Notes: generated by a model not told the origin, from the letters alone. DNA of 64,000 bases from CAXXHQ01 sp963665265 (GCA_963665265.2 OY762224.2:3038001-3102000); one strand, 5' to 3'. Shown: positions 32,701 through 42,423, counted from the first letter of the stretch. A program made the numbers and translations.

Positions 32701-33675
32701 TTAAGGTTTTTTCGCCGTGCCGCTCGGGTTCGGCGTCGGTTTTTCGGCCGGAGCAGTCGTTCCGCTCGGATTCACGCTTCCGACCGTCGTGCCCTGGGTA
32801 GTAACTCCCGCAATCGCGCCTTCGGTCGCGGTTCCTCCCAAGGCAGCTCCAGTCGGAGGCGCCTCGGAACGTTTTTTCGCCTCTTCCGCCGCCTTATCGG
32901 GCGCGGCTTTCGGCGTTTCGGTTCCGACCGGGGTTTGGAATTGTTCGGAACGCTCGGCCGCCGTTCCCACTAAATCTTCGGTGATTTCGTCGAGCATATA
33001 GATTTCGACGCGTGAGTTTCGCTTGTAGTTCGCGTCGGCTCTTAACGTGAAAGGTTCGGTCGAACCGGCCTGACTCATTCTCATTCGCTCCGGTTCGACT
33101 CCTAACTGGGCGAGATATTCTTTCGTCGCTTCGCATCGGGCGAAGCATAACTGCCAGGCGTCGGTATAAGGGCTATCCTCCGGCATCGGTTTTTTCGTCG
33201 CATGCGCGCGAATTTCCACTTTATGCCGATTGCCTTGCAGAACGGGCGCGAACGTACGGAGCGTGTCTTTCGCCTCGGGCGATAATTCGGCGGACAACTC
33301 TTCAAAAAGGACCATCGTGCCGGTGCGATCTTGCTTGCCGTCGTGCAAAACGAAAACGCTCATTTTGCCGGGCTCGACGTTTTTCTGTCCCCGCACTTTG
33401 TTCGTCTTCTTATCGGGGGCCGAGGTGAATTTCGGCACTTTCATACTCTCGCCGGAACTCTTTTGGAAGGGCATGTTAATGCCGCGAGTCGTAGGGGGCA
33501 ATCCCTCCGTCGTAGGCTTCGGAGAAGTGTGGAACGGGTCGTTGAAGTATTGCGAGACCGCTTCCTTCACCTGCGGCTTAGCTTGTCCGACGATCCACAT
33601 GACCATAAAGAAGGCCATCATCGCCGTCACGAAGTCCGCATACGCCACTTTCCATGCGCCGCCTCCTCCCGCCAT
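32701..33675 (-). CDS. motB: Flagellar motor protein MotB (OmpA/MotB family)
   Basis: This 324-residue stator subunit has one N-terminal helix (KVAYADFVTAMMAFFMVMWI) with the proton-carrying aspartate in ADF. A ~90-residue plug/linker follows, then an OmpA-like peptidoglycan-binding domain (about 130-240: VEIRAHATKK, FARCEATKEYLAQLGV, QAGSTEP). The last ~75 residues are a Pro/Thr/Gly/Ala-rich tail (GTTAPAEKPTPNPSG) not part of the fold. It lies 42 bases after motA. No other flagellar genes are nearby. Confidence 0.92.
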   Translation of the reverse strand: MAGGGGAWKVAYADFVTAMMAFFMVMWIVGQAKPQVKEAVSQYFNDPFHTSPKPTTEGLPPTTRGINMPFQKSSGESMKVPKFTSAPDKKTNKVRGQKNVEPGKMSVFVLHDGKQDRTGTMVLFEELSAELSPEAKDTLRTFAPVLQGNRHKVEIRAHATKKPMPEDSPYTDAWQLCFARCEATKEYLAQLGVEPERMRMSQAGSTEPFTLRADANYKRNSRVEIYMLDEITEDLVGTAAERSEQFQTPVGTETPKAAPDKAAEEAKKRSEAPPTGAALGGTATEGAIAGVTTQGTTVGSVNPSGTTAPAEKPTPNPSGTAKKP

Positions 33676-33717
33676 AGTTTATTCTCGCTTCATGCAATGA
33701 GTTTCGTAGTGCGGGGA

Positions 33718-34578
33718 TTAGGTCTTTTCGACTTCCTTGAACAATTCGTCGAGCGCTTCGCGACTGAATCGCATTTCGCCGCCGACGCTACGTCGCGCTT
33801 GCTCCAACGCTTCCTTCGGAGCTAAATCGTTCACAAACCCTTGAATGGCCGTAGCGACCGCACGGAAATACATGATTTCGGCCTCGGCCAAAAATTCCAA
33901 TTGCGTGGCGAACGGACCGCAAAAGCCGTAGGAAAGCAAAATACCGAGAAACGTGCCGACTAACGCGGCGCCGACTTTTTCACCGATTTCTTCGACGGGG
34001 CCGTTAATGGCGCCCATCGTCACGACGATACCCATCACCGCCGCCACGATGCCGAACCCCGGCAATCCGTCGGCCGTTTTCGAGAGAACCATCATCGCCG
34101 AATGGTGTTCTTCGGAAATCAAATTGATTTCGCCTTTGAGCATGCCGGCCATTTGCTCCGATTTCACCGTGCCGTCCAACACCGGCGAGAGCGAGCCGCA
34201 TATGAACTCGATCGCGTGATGGTTGCTTAACACCTTTTGATACTTCGTGAATATCGTGCTCTCGTGCGGGGAGGTTAAATGCGATTCCAGAATGATCAAA
34301 CCTTCACGCCTCGCCAAGCGAAACAAATCGTACAGAAGTTTGAACAGGTCGCCGTAGGCCGCTTTGTTATAAGGCGATCCTTTAAAGCATTGGATAACGC
34401 CTTTGAACATGTCGATCAAGACCTTTTTCGGGGCCATGATGATCAAAGCGCCGAAAGCGGCGCCGCCGATCGTCACAAATTCCGACGGGTGGATAAGCGC
34501 GCCGATATGCCCGCCGGCCATTGTAAAGCCGGTGAGGATCGAGCCGAGAACGACTACGCAGCCGATAATGCAAATCAT
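33718..34578 (-). CDS. motA: Flagellar motor protein MotA
   Basis: This 286-residue inner-membrane stator protein has four hydrophobic helices: two near the start (IIGCVVVLGSILTGFTMAGG and SEFVTIGGAAFGALIIM) and two after a ~110-residue cytoplasmic loop. The loop has the conserved LARREGLIILE, whose charged residues contact the rotor. DGLPGFGIVAAVMGIV and the following helix carry the conserved prolines. It is the first gene of a motA-motB pair; the MotA4-5/MotB2 complex converts ion flow to torque. Confidence 0.93.
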   Translation of the reverse strand: MICIIGCVVVLGSILTGFTMAGGHIGALIHPSEFVTIGGAAFGALIIMAPKKVLIDMFKGVIQCFKGSPYNKAAYGDLFKLLYDLFRLARREGLIILESHLTSPHESTIFTKYQKVLSNHHAIEFICGSLSPVLDGTVKSEQMAGMLKGEINLISEEHHSAMMVLSKTADGLPGFGIVAAVMGIVVTMGAINGPVEEIGEKVGAALVGTFLGILLSYGFCGPFATQLEFLAEAEIMYFRAVATAIQGFVNDLAPKEALEQARRSVGGEMRFSREALDELFKEVEKT

Positions 34579-34899
34579 ACGCGTCTATCCAAGCGAAATC
34601 TAAGGCGGGCGGGAGAGTATGCCGACGGCGACCAAGTCGGGCCTATCGCGGCAAACTCACAGGCGGGATGTTCGGCGGGAGGCGCTCCGTCGTTCGCCCA
34701 CGGCAAAAGACAGAGTTTGACCCACAAGTATCTAGCATTAAATACTGTGTAAAGCAAACATCTTTCCAGCTGGAACCCCCCTTTTTGAGCAAAGAATCCG
34801 CTGTAGGGCGTTGTTCGTAACTGCTTTTCAGATAGAGCCTTGCGGATATTGAAAGATCGCCGCCTTGCCCGAAGCACGCATGATCTTCATACTTAGAGG
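34579..34899. other. Intergenic region between motA and the pseudouridine synthase gene
   Basis: About 320 bases between divergent genes. I found no gene, repeat or clear promoter. It must contain the motA promoter; I could not identify a sigma-28-type site with confidence. Confidence 0.4.
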
Positions 34900-35610
34900 A
34901 TGGAAGCTCAAAGAATAAATATTCTCTACGAAGTCGGCGCCTGTTTGGCGGTCAACAAGCCCTCGGGAGTCCTCACTCAAGCCCCCCCCGGGATCGACAG
35001 CCTTGAAGTCCGCATCAAAGAGTATCTCCGGTCGAAAGATCCGCAACAGCCTGAACCAATCTATCTCGGCATCCCGCATCGGCTCGATCGTCCCGCCTCG
35101 GGCGTAATTCTATTCGGAACTAAGCATTTCGCCACGAAGAAGATCTCGTCTCAATTTGAACGCCGAACGGTCAAGAAAATCTATTGGGCTCTGGTAGAAG
35201 GGCACGTCGAACCAGCCTCGGGGACCTGGGAGGACCGGTTGCACAAAATTCCGGGTACTCCGCAGGCAATCGTGGTTCCGCCGAGCCATTCCGAAGGTCG
35301 GCATGCTGTGTTACATTATAGGGTTCTCGCCCAGGCCGATTGGGGAACCTGGCTCGAGATCACGCTCGAAACCGGGCGAACCCACCAAATCCGCGTTCAA
35401 TCGGCCTCGCGGGGGCACCCCCTCCTTGGCGACGGTTTTTACGGCGGAAATGTCCCTTTCGGCGAGCAATTTGAAGACGTTCGAGAGCGAAAAATCGCTC
35501 TCCATGCGCGCATGCTCGACTTCTACAACTCGGCCGTTAAGGACCGAGTGCAAGTCGTCGCTCCGCCGCCGGCGGAATGGACGCCCTTTGTCGGCGAAAT
35601 AGTTGATTAA
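34900..35610 (+). CDS. RluA-family RNA pseudouridine synthase
   Basis: This 236-residue cytoplasmic enzyme converts uridine to pseudouridine in RNA. The catalytic motif PHRLDRPASGVILF is near 65-78, with the aspartate as nucleophile. The later LETGRTHQIRVQSAS and HPLLGD segments are characteristic. There is no S4 RNA-binding domain, so it is the short RluA/TruC-like type. The ATG at 34900 has GAGG immediately before it, which is too close to be ideal. Which RNA it modifies is not readable. Confidence 0.9.
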   Translation: MEAQRINILYEVGACLAVNKPSGVLTQAPPGIDSLEVRIKEYLRSKDPQQPEPIYLGIPHRLDRPASGVILFGTKHFATKKISSQFERRTVKKIYWALVEGHVEPASGTWEDRLHKIPGTPQAIVVPPSHSEGRHAVLHYRVLAQADWGTWLEITLETGRTHQIRVQSASRGHPLLGDGFYGGNVPFGEQFEDVRERKIALHARMLDFYNSAVKDRVQVVAPPPAEWTPFVGEIVD

Positions 35611-35658
35611 ATTGCGACGCTGCTTTTGCGAGGCAGCGACTATCGAAGATAAGGCTCT

Positions 35659-35690
35659 GGTGGGACTCGCTTCACTCGGCCCACCCTACA
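35659..35690. repeat. REP-like palindrome upstream of acnA
   Basis: GGTGGGACTCGC...ACTCGGCCCACC followed by CTACA; a near-copy of the unit at 3553-3585. It ends 22 bases before the aconitase ATG, just ahead of the AAGGA ribosome binding site. Confidence 0.75.
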
Positions 35691-35712
35691 AGAATATTGA
35701 AGGACACGAATC

Positions 35713-38406
35713 ATGCGAGATCCGTTTTCCGCTCGTGACGTTTTTCATTCCCTGGCCGGCGAGCTTGGCATCTATCGGCTTAGCCGCTTGGAAGACGCCG
35801 GGCTGACGCAAATCCGAACGCTGCCGTATTCCATTCGCGTCTTGCTCGAATCGGCTTTGCGTAATTGCGACGGATTTCAAGTCACCGAGGACGACGTAAA
35901 GCGGTTGGCCGGGTGGAATCCGCATGCGCCCTCACGATCGGAAACGCCCTTTAAGCCCGCTCGAGTCATTCTCCAGGATTTCACCGGAGTTCCGGCCGTC
36001 GTCGATTTGGCGGCCATGCGCGGAGCGATGAAACGCTTAGGCGGCGATCCGCAAAAGATTAATCCGCTCATTCCCGTCGACTTGGTCATCGATCATTCGG
36101 TCCAAGTCGACTACTTCGGAACCGACGAATCGCTCGATCAAAACGTTCAGGTCGAATTTCAACGAAACCGCGAACGATACGAGTTTCTCCGTTGGGGACA
36201 AGAGACATTCAGTAATTTCAGAGTGGTTCCGCCGGCGGTCGGCATCATTCACCAAGTGAATTTGGAATTTCTGGCCAAGGCCGTTTTCGTCGGCAAAGAC
36301 GCGGACGGCGCCGTGGCCTATCCCGACACGCTCGTCGGGACCGACAGTCACACGACGATGATAAACGGACTCGGCGTTTTGGGCTGGGGGGTCGGCGGAA
36401 TCGAAGCCGAGGCCGTTATGCTCGGGCAACCGCTCTATATGCCCGCCCCTGAGGTAATTGGCGTCGAGTTGAGCGGCGAATTGCCCCCGGGAGCGACCGC
36501 CACCGACTTAGTGTTGACCGTCACGCAGATGCTTCGAGCCGAAGGCGTGGTCGAAAAGTTCGTCGAATTCTTCGGCCCGGCCCTGAGCCGCATGAAGGTC
36601 GCCGATCGCGCCTTGGTGGCGAATATGGCCCCGGAGTACGGCGCCACGATGGGCTACTTTCCGATCGACGATCAGACGATCGCTTTTCTCCGCGAAACCG
36701 GTCGTAGCGAAGCCGAAGTCGATCTCGTCGAACGTTACGCCAAGGAACAGCAGATATTCCGCTATCCCGACGCCCCCGCTCCGCACTATACCAAAGTCTT
36801 GCATTTAAGCCTTAACTCGATCGAGCCGAGCTTGGCCGGTCCGAAGCGTCCTCAAGATCGGGTCGCCTTGGCCGCCGCCAAAGCGTCGTTCGCTCAATCC
36901 TTAAAGGCGCCGGTCAAAGAGCGGGGATTCGCCTTGCCCGAATCGCAGATTTCGCAGACCGCCAATTTCGACGGCAAAGGGGAAATCGGACATGGGGCCG
37001 TGGTCATCGCCTCGATCACGAGTTGCACGAATACGAGCAACCCCGACGTCATGTTGACCGCCGGTCTAGTGGCTAAAAAAGCGGTCGAACGCGGTCTAAA
37101 ATCAAAGCCGCACGTTAAAACCAGCTTGGCGCCCGGCAGTCGCGTCGTGACCGATTATTTAGAAAAGACGGGGCTCATGGAGCCGCTTAAGCAACTCGGC
37201 TTCCATGTCGTCGGCTACGGCTGCATGACTTGCATCGGCAACAGCGGACCGTTGCCCGAAGCGACCGCCAAGGCGATTACCGACGGTAATTTGGTCGCCG
37301 CCGCCGTTTTGAGCGGAAACCGCAATTTTGAAGGGCGCGTCAATCCGCTTGTCAAAGCTAATTACCTGGCCTCGCCGCCGTTGGTCGTCGCCTACGCTTT
37401 GGCCGGCACAATGCAGCTCGACTTGACCAAGGAACCGATCGGCAATGACTCGAACGGAAAACCTGTGTATCTGAAAGATATTTGGCCGACGCAAGAAGAA
37501 ATCGCCGAGGCTTCCGCTCAGGCGATTCAACCCGAAATGTTCCGCAAGCAGTACGGCGACGTTTTTAAGTCGAACCCCGTTTGGAACGCAATTCCCGTGA
37601 AGAAAAGCGAGCAATTCCCATGGGACTCGGCCAGTACCTACATTCAAGAGCCGCCGTTTTTGGCCGAAGCCGGTAAAGCGTCCGCCGCAATCACGCCGCT
37701 CGTCGGCGCTCGAGCCTTGGCCGTTCTCGGCGATTCGGTCACGACCGATCATATATCGCCGGCCGGTTCGATCGCAGCAAAGAGCCCGGCGGGAAAATTC
37801 CTTCAAGAGCGAGGCGTCGCCCAAACGGATTTCAATAGCTACGGTTCGCGCCGCGGCAATGACCGCATTATGACTCGCGGCACGTTCGCCAACATCCGCA
37901 TTCGCAACTTCTTGGCGGGCGGCGTTGAAGGGGGCGTCACTCGCCATTTGCCAAGCGGCGAGATCATGTCGATTTTCGACGCATCGGTGAAATACAGAGA
38001 AGAAAAGACGCCGCTTATCGTTCTAGCCGGCAAGGAATACGGCACAGGCAGCAGCCGCGATTGGGCCGCCAAAGGTCCGTTTCTCCTTGGCGTTCGAGCT
38101 GTCATCGCTTCGAGCTTTGAACGCATCCATCGCAGCAATCTAATTGGAATGGGCATTCTTCCGTTGCAATTGGCGCACGGCCAATCCTGGGAGACGCTCA
38201 ATCTGACCGGCGAGGAAACGTATGACGTTCCCGACTTGAACGACGAACTGAAACCTGGCGCCGAGTTAAAGATCGTCGCGGTCGCCCCGAACGGCGTGAA
38301 GACCGAGTTCACCGCAACGGCCCGCATCGATACGCCTGTTGAGTTGGAATATTACCGCGACGGCGGAATTCTGCAGACTGTGCTAAAGAACCTTGCCGCG
38401 GAATGA
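35713..38406 (+). CDS. acnA: Aconitate hydratase AcnA
   Basis: This 897-residue iron-sulfur enzyme interconverts citrate and isocitrate in the TCA cycle. Its 4Fe-4S ligands are the cysteine in ITSCTNTSNP and the two in GCMTCIGNSGP. The swivel domain (about 670-890) shows GDSVTTDHISPAG, DFNSYGSRRGN and KEYGTGSSRDWAAKG with the active-site arginines and serine. The domain order and length match AcnA/IRP1-type enzymes rather than AcnB. ATG 35713 follows AAGGA by eight bases. A terminator follows at 38459. Confidence 0.97.
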   Translation: MRDPFSARDVFHSLAGELGIYRLSRLEDAGLTQIRTLPYSIRVLLESALRNCDGFQVTEDDVKRLAGWNPHAPSRSETPFKPARVILQDFTGVPAVVDLAAMRGAMKRLGGDPQKINPLIPVDLVIDHSVQVDYFGTDESLDQNVQVEFQRNRERYEFLRWGQETFSNFRVVPPAVGIIHQVNLEFLAKAVFVGKDADGAVAYPDTLVGTDSHTTMINGLGVLGWGVGGIEAEAVMLGQPLYMPAPEVIGVELSGELPPGATATDLVLTVTQMLRAEGVVEKFVEFFGPALSRMKVADRALVANMAPEYGATMGYFPIDDQTIAFLRETGRSEAEVDLVERYAKEQQIFRYPDAPAPHYTKVLHLSLNSIEPSLAGPKRPQDRVALAAAKASFAQSLKAPVKERGFALPESQISQTANFDGKGEIGHGAVVIASITSCTNTSNPDVMLTAGLVAKKAVERGLKSKPHVKTSLAPGSRVVTDYLEKTGLMEPLKQLGFHVVGYGCMTCIGNSGPLPEATAKAITDGNLVAAAVLSGNRNFEGRVNPLVKANYLASPPLVVAYALAGTMQLDLTKEPIGNDSNGKPVYLKDIWPTQEEIAEASAQAIQPEMFRKQYGDVFKSNPVWNAIPVKKSEQFPWDSASTYIQEPPFLAEAGKASAAITPLVGARALAVLGDSVTTDHISPAGSIAAKSPAGKFLQERGVAQTDFNSYGSRRGNDRIMTRGTFANIRIRNFLAGGVEGGVTRHLPSGEIMSIFDASVKYREEKTPLIVLAGKEYGTGSSRDWAAKGPFLLGVRAVIASSFERIHRSNLIGMGILPLQLAHGQSWETLNLTGEETYDVPDLNDELKPGAELKIVAVAPNGVKTEFTATARIDTPVELEYYRDGGILQTVLKNLAAE

Positions 38407-38458
38407 TCGATCTCAGGTCCGCTTGCCGTCGATTATTTTAGGAGATGCTATTTGAAAT

Positions 38459-38491
38459 GCCGCTTCCAATTTACGTTGGAGCGGCCTTTTT
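38459..38491 (+). terminator. Rho-independent terminator of acnA
   Basis: GCCGCTTCCAA (38459-38469) pairs with TTGGAGCGGC (38476-38485), one base bulged, and is followed by CTTTTTC. It is 53 bases after the acnA stop. Confidence 0.8.
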
Positions 38492-38661
38492 CTTTTCTCA
38501 GACGGTTCGGAAGTTCGAATTTGATCTCATTAAAGTTGGAGGGGTGACGGGGCGGAGGCGGAGCGAGGAACGCGGAAGAGGAGAGGCGTTTCGCAAAATT
38601 TAATCCGATTCGTCAAATATCCCTGGGGCCCTGGCGAATAAGAAAGCGGAAAACGCAAAAG

Positions 38662-38734
38662 CACGCCCGGCAGGACTCGAACCTGCAACCAACGGATTAG
38701 AAATCCGTTGCTCTATCCATTGAGCTACGGGCGC
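38662..38734 (-). tRNA. tRNA-Arg (anticodon TCT)
   Basis: On the minus strand the 73-base gene starts GCGCCCGTAGCTCAATGG and folds into a cloverleaf. The acceptor stem pairs GCGCCCG with CGGGCGT (one G-U), the anticodon arm is ACGGA-TTTCTAA-TCCGT giving TCT, and the T-arm contains GGTTCGAGTCC. It decodes AGA. CCA is not encoded. Confidence 0.95.
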
Positions 38735-38989
38735 GTAATCGCCTTGCCAGTAAGGAGTTGCGGCGACAGTGAACATGGCTTAAGCGCTTGCCGACTGACC
38801 GACGCCAAAAAATCATGCCCTTAAGAATATAGCATCCGATGGTTGGACGCAAAAGGCGTCTTTTGGAGCGGAGTTGCGTATCGAATTGTTTGAATTAAAT
38901 CGTGCAAAAACATGGAGCTCGGTTAAAATCAGGGCGGCTAACCTCATCATTTTTCAAGAGTCTTTTGCAATAACGAAAGAAACTCGTTC
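38735..38989. other. Intergenic region before the secretion operon
   Basis: These 255 bases lie between the tRNA and the GspE-like gene and should hold promoters for both. No gene or clear -10/-35 pair was identified. The 3' part is A/T-rich. Confidence 0.4.
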
Positions 38990-40198
38990 ATGCTTCAACC
39001 GCTTGTAACGCCATTTTCCCGACGAATATCGTCTTTCGATCCCAAGGATTCGCTTTATGCGGTCCAGGCGGTGGACGGTATTGTCGCCGAGGCCGAGGCT
39101 TCCCAAGCAAGCGACGTTCATTTGCTGCCCGGTCCGCAAGGATTAGAATTAAAATTTCGGATTGACGGAGTCTTAACGCCGGCTTTCGTCTTTCCATCGT
39201 CGACGGCGCTCAATATCGTTACGCGCATCAAAGTCATGGGCGGATTGTTGACCTACTATACGGATCGACCGCAGGAAGGTCGAATTCCTTCGGCGGGCGG
39301 AGTTGAGATGCGAGTCAGCGCATTTCCAACTTTACATGGCGAACGCATCGTGATTCGTCTATTCGGCGGGGAAAAAAACTATCAGCAGATTGCGGAGCTT
39401 GGATTCTCGGAGAGCGCGGCCGCCGATCTCCGAAACATGCTGACTGAAACCTCCGGCGTGATCGTGATTTCCGGTCCGGCGGGAAGCGGCAAGACGACTT
39501 CGGCATACGCCTGCCTTCGCGAAATAATGAATCAAACGGACGGCATGAGAAGCGTCTCCTCGATTGAAGACCCTGTCGAAGTTGCCGTGGACGGCGTCGC
39601 CCAGACGCAAGTGTCTCCCGGAGCCGGTTTCGATCTATCGTCGGCATTGCGCTATATGATGCGGCAAGATCCGGAAGTGATCTTGGTAGGCGAAATGCGA
39701 GATCGACAAACCGCTGAGGCCACCCTGCAAGCCTCGTTGACCGGGCATCTTGTGATAACCACGTTTCATGCGGGGAGCGCGGCCGAAACGATTAGTCGTC
39801 TATTGGAAATGGATATCGAGCCGTATGTCCTTCGTAGCGGGCTACTCGGCGTCGTGAATCAAAAATTATTGCGTAGACTTTGCGAATGTTCGAAGTCGAC
39901 GGCGGATGCGACCGCTTCTCGTTCAAACGCCAACTCGGCTGACGCCCTTGAGCCTCGAGGTTGCGAGAGGTGTTGCGGAACCGGCTATCGAGGTCGGTTT
40001 CCCCTGGTCGAAGTATTGCGCATTAAGAATACCGAGTTGGGGCGAGCAGCATTGGCGGCCGCAGATTCGGCCGAAATAGAACGGATTGCGTCGCAGGCCG
40101 GGATGCTCGATTTCCGCAGTCAGGCGAGCGCCGCGGTTGCGGCAGGAATCACGTCGGAAGCGGAAGTAAGACGCGTTTTGGGATTTGAGCGCCGCTAG
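38990..40198 (+). CDS. GspE/PilB-like secretion ATPase, short form
   Basis: This 402-residue cytoplasmic hexameric ATPase should drive assembly of the pseudopilus encoded by the following genes. It starts directly with the ATPase N2 domain (ASDVHLLPG, RIDGVL). The usual GspE N1 domain that docks on GspL is absent. Walker A is GPAGSGKTT (K168), Asp and His boxes follow, and Walker B is VILVGEMRDRQTAE. A zinc-type cysteine module is present as CEC...CERC before GTGYRGRFP; the first pair is C-x-C rather than C-x-x-C. The missing N1 domain suggests it binds its membrane partners differently. Confidence 0.9.
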   Translation: MLQPLVTPFSRRISSFDPKDSLYAVQAVDGIVAEAEASQASDVHLLPGPQGLELKFRIDGVLTPAFVFPSSTALNIVTRIKVMGGLLTYYTDRPQEGRIPSAGGVEMRVSAFPTLHGERIVIRLFGGEKNYQQIAELGFSESAAADLRNMLTETSGVIVISGPAGSGKTTSAYACLREIMNQTDGMRSVSSIEDPVEVAVDGVAQTQVSPGAGFDLSSALRYMMRQDPEVILVGEMRDRQTAEATLQASLTGHLVITTFHAGSAAETISRLLEMDIEPYVLRSGLLGVVNQKLLRRLCECSKSTADATASRSNANSADALEPRGCERCCGTGYRGRFPLVEVLRIKNTELGRAALAAADSAEIERIASQAGMLDFRSQASAAVAAGITSEAEVRRVLGFERR

Positions 40199-40249
40199 CG
40201 GATTTTTTCCGGCGGCGAACCAACAAATTCAAAAGCGAAGGGGATTGCT

Positions 40250-41326
40250 GTGGATGAATTCGTGAATAACTCAAATCAGGCAGCACAGTTGTCGGCTGAG
40301 CAAGTAATCGCGTTCGGCGAGGAGATCGTCTCCCTGACGCATGCCGGAGTTCCTATCGAGGATAATCTTGCCGCGTTCGCAAAAGAGACTCCGGGGCGAT
40401 TAGGAAAGCTCACGGCGGCGGTCGCCGCTCGAATGCGAAAAGGGGAGCCGCTCGAAAAAATCATCGAGGACCGCTCTCTCGGATTTCCACGTGTGTTTTC
40501 CGCGACGATCTCGGCCGGCGCCAAGGCGAATCGGTTGCCGGCCGCATTGGAATCGACGACGAATTGCTATCGTCGCATAGCAGATCTTCGCGGCGAAGTG
40601 GCATCGGCTATCGCGTATCCATTGGTCGTCATCGCTTTTGCGTGGGCATGTTTCGCTTTAATGTGCCGATTCATCATTCCGAGTTTGGCCGTTTCGTTCA
40701 ACGATTTGAATCTTGTAAATTCGAGAGTTTTCGTTTCGCTCGCTTTCTTTGGCCGATACGCCGTCGTTTGGGGAATCGCTATACCGGCGTTCTTCCTCGC
40801 TTTGGTTTTTTTTATTCGTCGTTGGGCAAGTCGACTGAGCGGGGCAGGGGGGGCGTTCTCGCGCCTGCCGGGCGTCTCGACCGTCGGCTCGATGCAAAAC
40901 AATTTTAAAATTGCCGCTTTCGCCGAAAACGCAGGTTTGTTGCTGGAAAACGAAGTTCCCTTACATGAGGCTATAACGTTGGCCGCCCAGGCGACGGGCG
41001 ATCGTCGCTTAATAGTCGCCGCCGTAAAATCGGCCGAGGCCCTCCTGCAAGGTCGCCAAGACTTGCTCAAGCGTAATTCCCCTTTCGCCTTTAGCCCAAT
41101 GTTGCAGTGGATGTTATTCGCCGATACTCAAGCTGGCGAGTTACATCGATCGTTGAAAAGCGCCGCCAATATGTTTTTCTATCGAGCCGAGCGGCAATCG
41201 AAAGTCTTCCGAGCGTTGTTGCCAGCGGCCTTCATGGTCTTCGCGGCCGGAGGAGTCACCCTGATCTACGCTTTAATTCTGATCATGCCGTATGCGGCAA
41301 TGTTAAAGGCTCTTGCGGGAAAATAG
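40250..41326 (+). CDS. GspF-like inner-membrane platform protein, first of three
   Basis: This 358-residue protein has the T2SSF fold twice: a cytoplasmic helical bundle (about 15-115, SLTHAGVPIEDNLAAFAKE), two membrane helices, a second bundle (about 215-300) and a last helix near 325-350. In type II secretion and type IV pili this platform couples the ATPase to pilin insertion. Start is GTG 40250 with AAGGGG upstream. It is followed after 43 bases by a second GspF-like gene. Confidence 0.85.
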   Translation: MDEFVNNSNQAAQLSAEQVIAFGEEIVSLTHAGVPIEDNLAAFAKETPGRLGKLTAAVAARMRKGEPLEKIIEDRSLGFPRVFSATISAGAKANRLPAALESTTNCYRRIADLRGEVASAIAYPLVVIAFAWACFALMCRFIIPSLAVSFNDLNLVNSRVFVSLAFFGRYAVVWGIAIPAFFLALVFFIRRWASRLSGAGGAFSRLPGVSTVGSMQNNFKIAAFAENAGLLLENEVPLHEAITLAAQATGDRRLIVAAVKSAEALLQGRQDLLKRNSPFAFSPMLQWMLFADTQAGELHRSLKSAANMFFYRAERQSKVFRALLPAAFMVFAAGGVTLIYALILIMPYAAMLKALAGK

Positions 41327-41369
41327 GTCTGATTATTCCTATTGAAATTTAAGTGAGAGACGAATTCTC

Positions 41370-42422
41370 ATGACAATATTCAAATCAATTCGATTGTCAA
41401 TCGACGAGTCGGCGACGCTCTATGACGGCGTGGCGACTCTTGCGCAGGCGAACTTGCCGCTGGCCGAGGGACTCCGCGTTTGGGCGGCCGAGTTTCCCAA
41501 TAGAAAAGTTAGAGCGGCGGCTCAGCGAATCGCCGTGCAGTTGGAGCACGGGCGCTCGTTGCCCGACGCATTAGCGCTCGTCGATCGAGGTCTTCCCGCA
41601 TCGTTGCGAGCGGCTAAGGCCGGCGGAATCGAATTCGCCAATTTCGCCGGCCTTATCCGCGAATACTCCGCCGTTAAACGAAATATGCTCGAGTTACGGC
41701 GAAAAATGATAACGAGCGTTTTATACCCGCTCATCCTTCTCGTCGTGTTTTTAGGCGTCCTTCTTTTGTTTCAAGTCGGAATAGCTTCGACATTTAAGCA
41801 GCTTTTTCACGAATTCGGCCTCAGGCTTCCCGCAGTCACTCAAGTATTTCTCTATTCTCCGCCGTATATTATCGTCGGCATCGCATTGATTACCGTCGGG
41901 CTCCTTGCAGCGCCCCTTTCGATGACTCCGTCAATATTTACTTCACATTTCGCCCGCATTTCTTATTTAACTCCATTCGCCGGCAGGGCGAGTCGCGCGG
42001 TTCGATACGCCGGCTTTTCCCGATTCTTCGGCGAACTAATAAATAACCGCGTGCCTGTTCCCGCCGCCTTTCGAGCGGTCGCTCCCGTTCTCTACGATCG
42101 ACGCATGGAGAAGGCGTGTTTAAAAATTGCCGCGGAAGCGGAAACCGGAATGCCGTTCACGGAGAGCAGAACGTTCCGGCGCTTGTTTCCTCCCTGCTTG
42201 GTGAACTATTGCGATTGGGGCGCCAAGAACGCCTCGCTCGATAAGGCCTTGCGTGCTTCCTCCGATCTCTACGAAACGCAAACGATTTCCAACTGCGGAT
42301 TTTTCGAGGCGTTCGTTACTCCTATTCTTTCCATGATGATCGCCATCTACGTTCCTTTTCTGGCCGTGGCGATGATAATGCCGTTAGTTTCCCTAATTAC
42401 CTCGTTAACCGGGGGTAAATAA
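41370..42422 (+). CDS. GspF-like inner-membrane platform protein, second of three
   Basis: This 350-residue protein again has two T2SSF-type bundles (LAQANLPLAEGLRVWAAEFP near 24-43; the second near 205-300) and three long hydrophobic helices. It diverges strongly from the first and third copies, so it is not a recent duplicate. The start has GAGAGA upstream. The next gene begins one base after its stop. Confidence 0.84.
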   Translation: MTIFKSIRLSIDESATLYDGVATLAQANLPLAEGLRVWAAEFPNRKVRAAAQRIAVQLEHGRSLPDALALVDRGLPASLRAAKAGGIEFANFAGLIREYSAVKRNMLELRRKMITSVLYPLILLVVFLGVLLLFQVGIASTFKQLFHEFGLRLPAVTQVFLYSPPYIIVGIALITVGLLAAPLSMTPSIFTSHFARISYLTPFAGRASRAVRYAGFSRFFGELINNRVPVPAAFRAVAPVLYDRRMEKACLKIAAEAETGMPFTESRTFRRLFPPCLVNYCDWGAKNASLDKALRASSDLYETQTISNCGFFEAFVTPILSMMIAIYVPFLAVAMIMPLVSLITSLTGGK

Positions 42423-42423
42423 C

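Noticed and set aside
37159..37947. 262-codon minus-strand frame opposite acnA
   Set aside because: Antisense to a certain aconitase coding region; no independent evidence.
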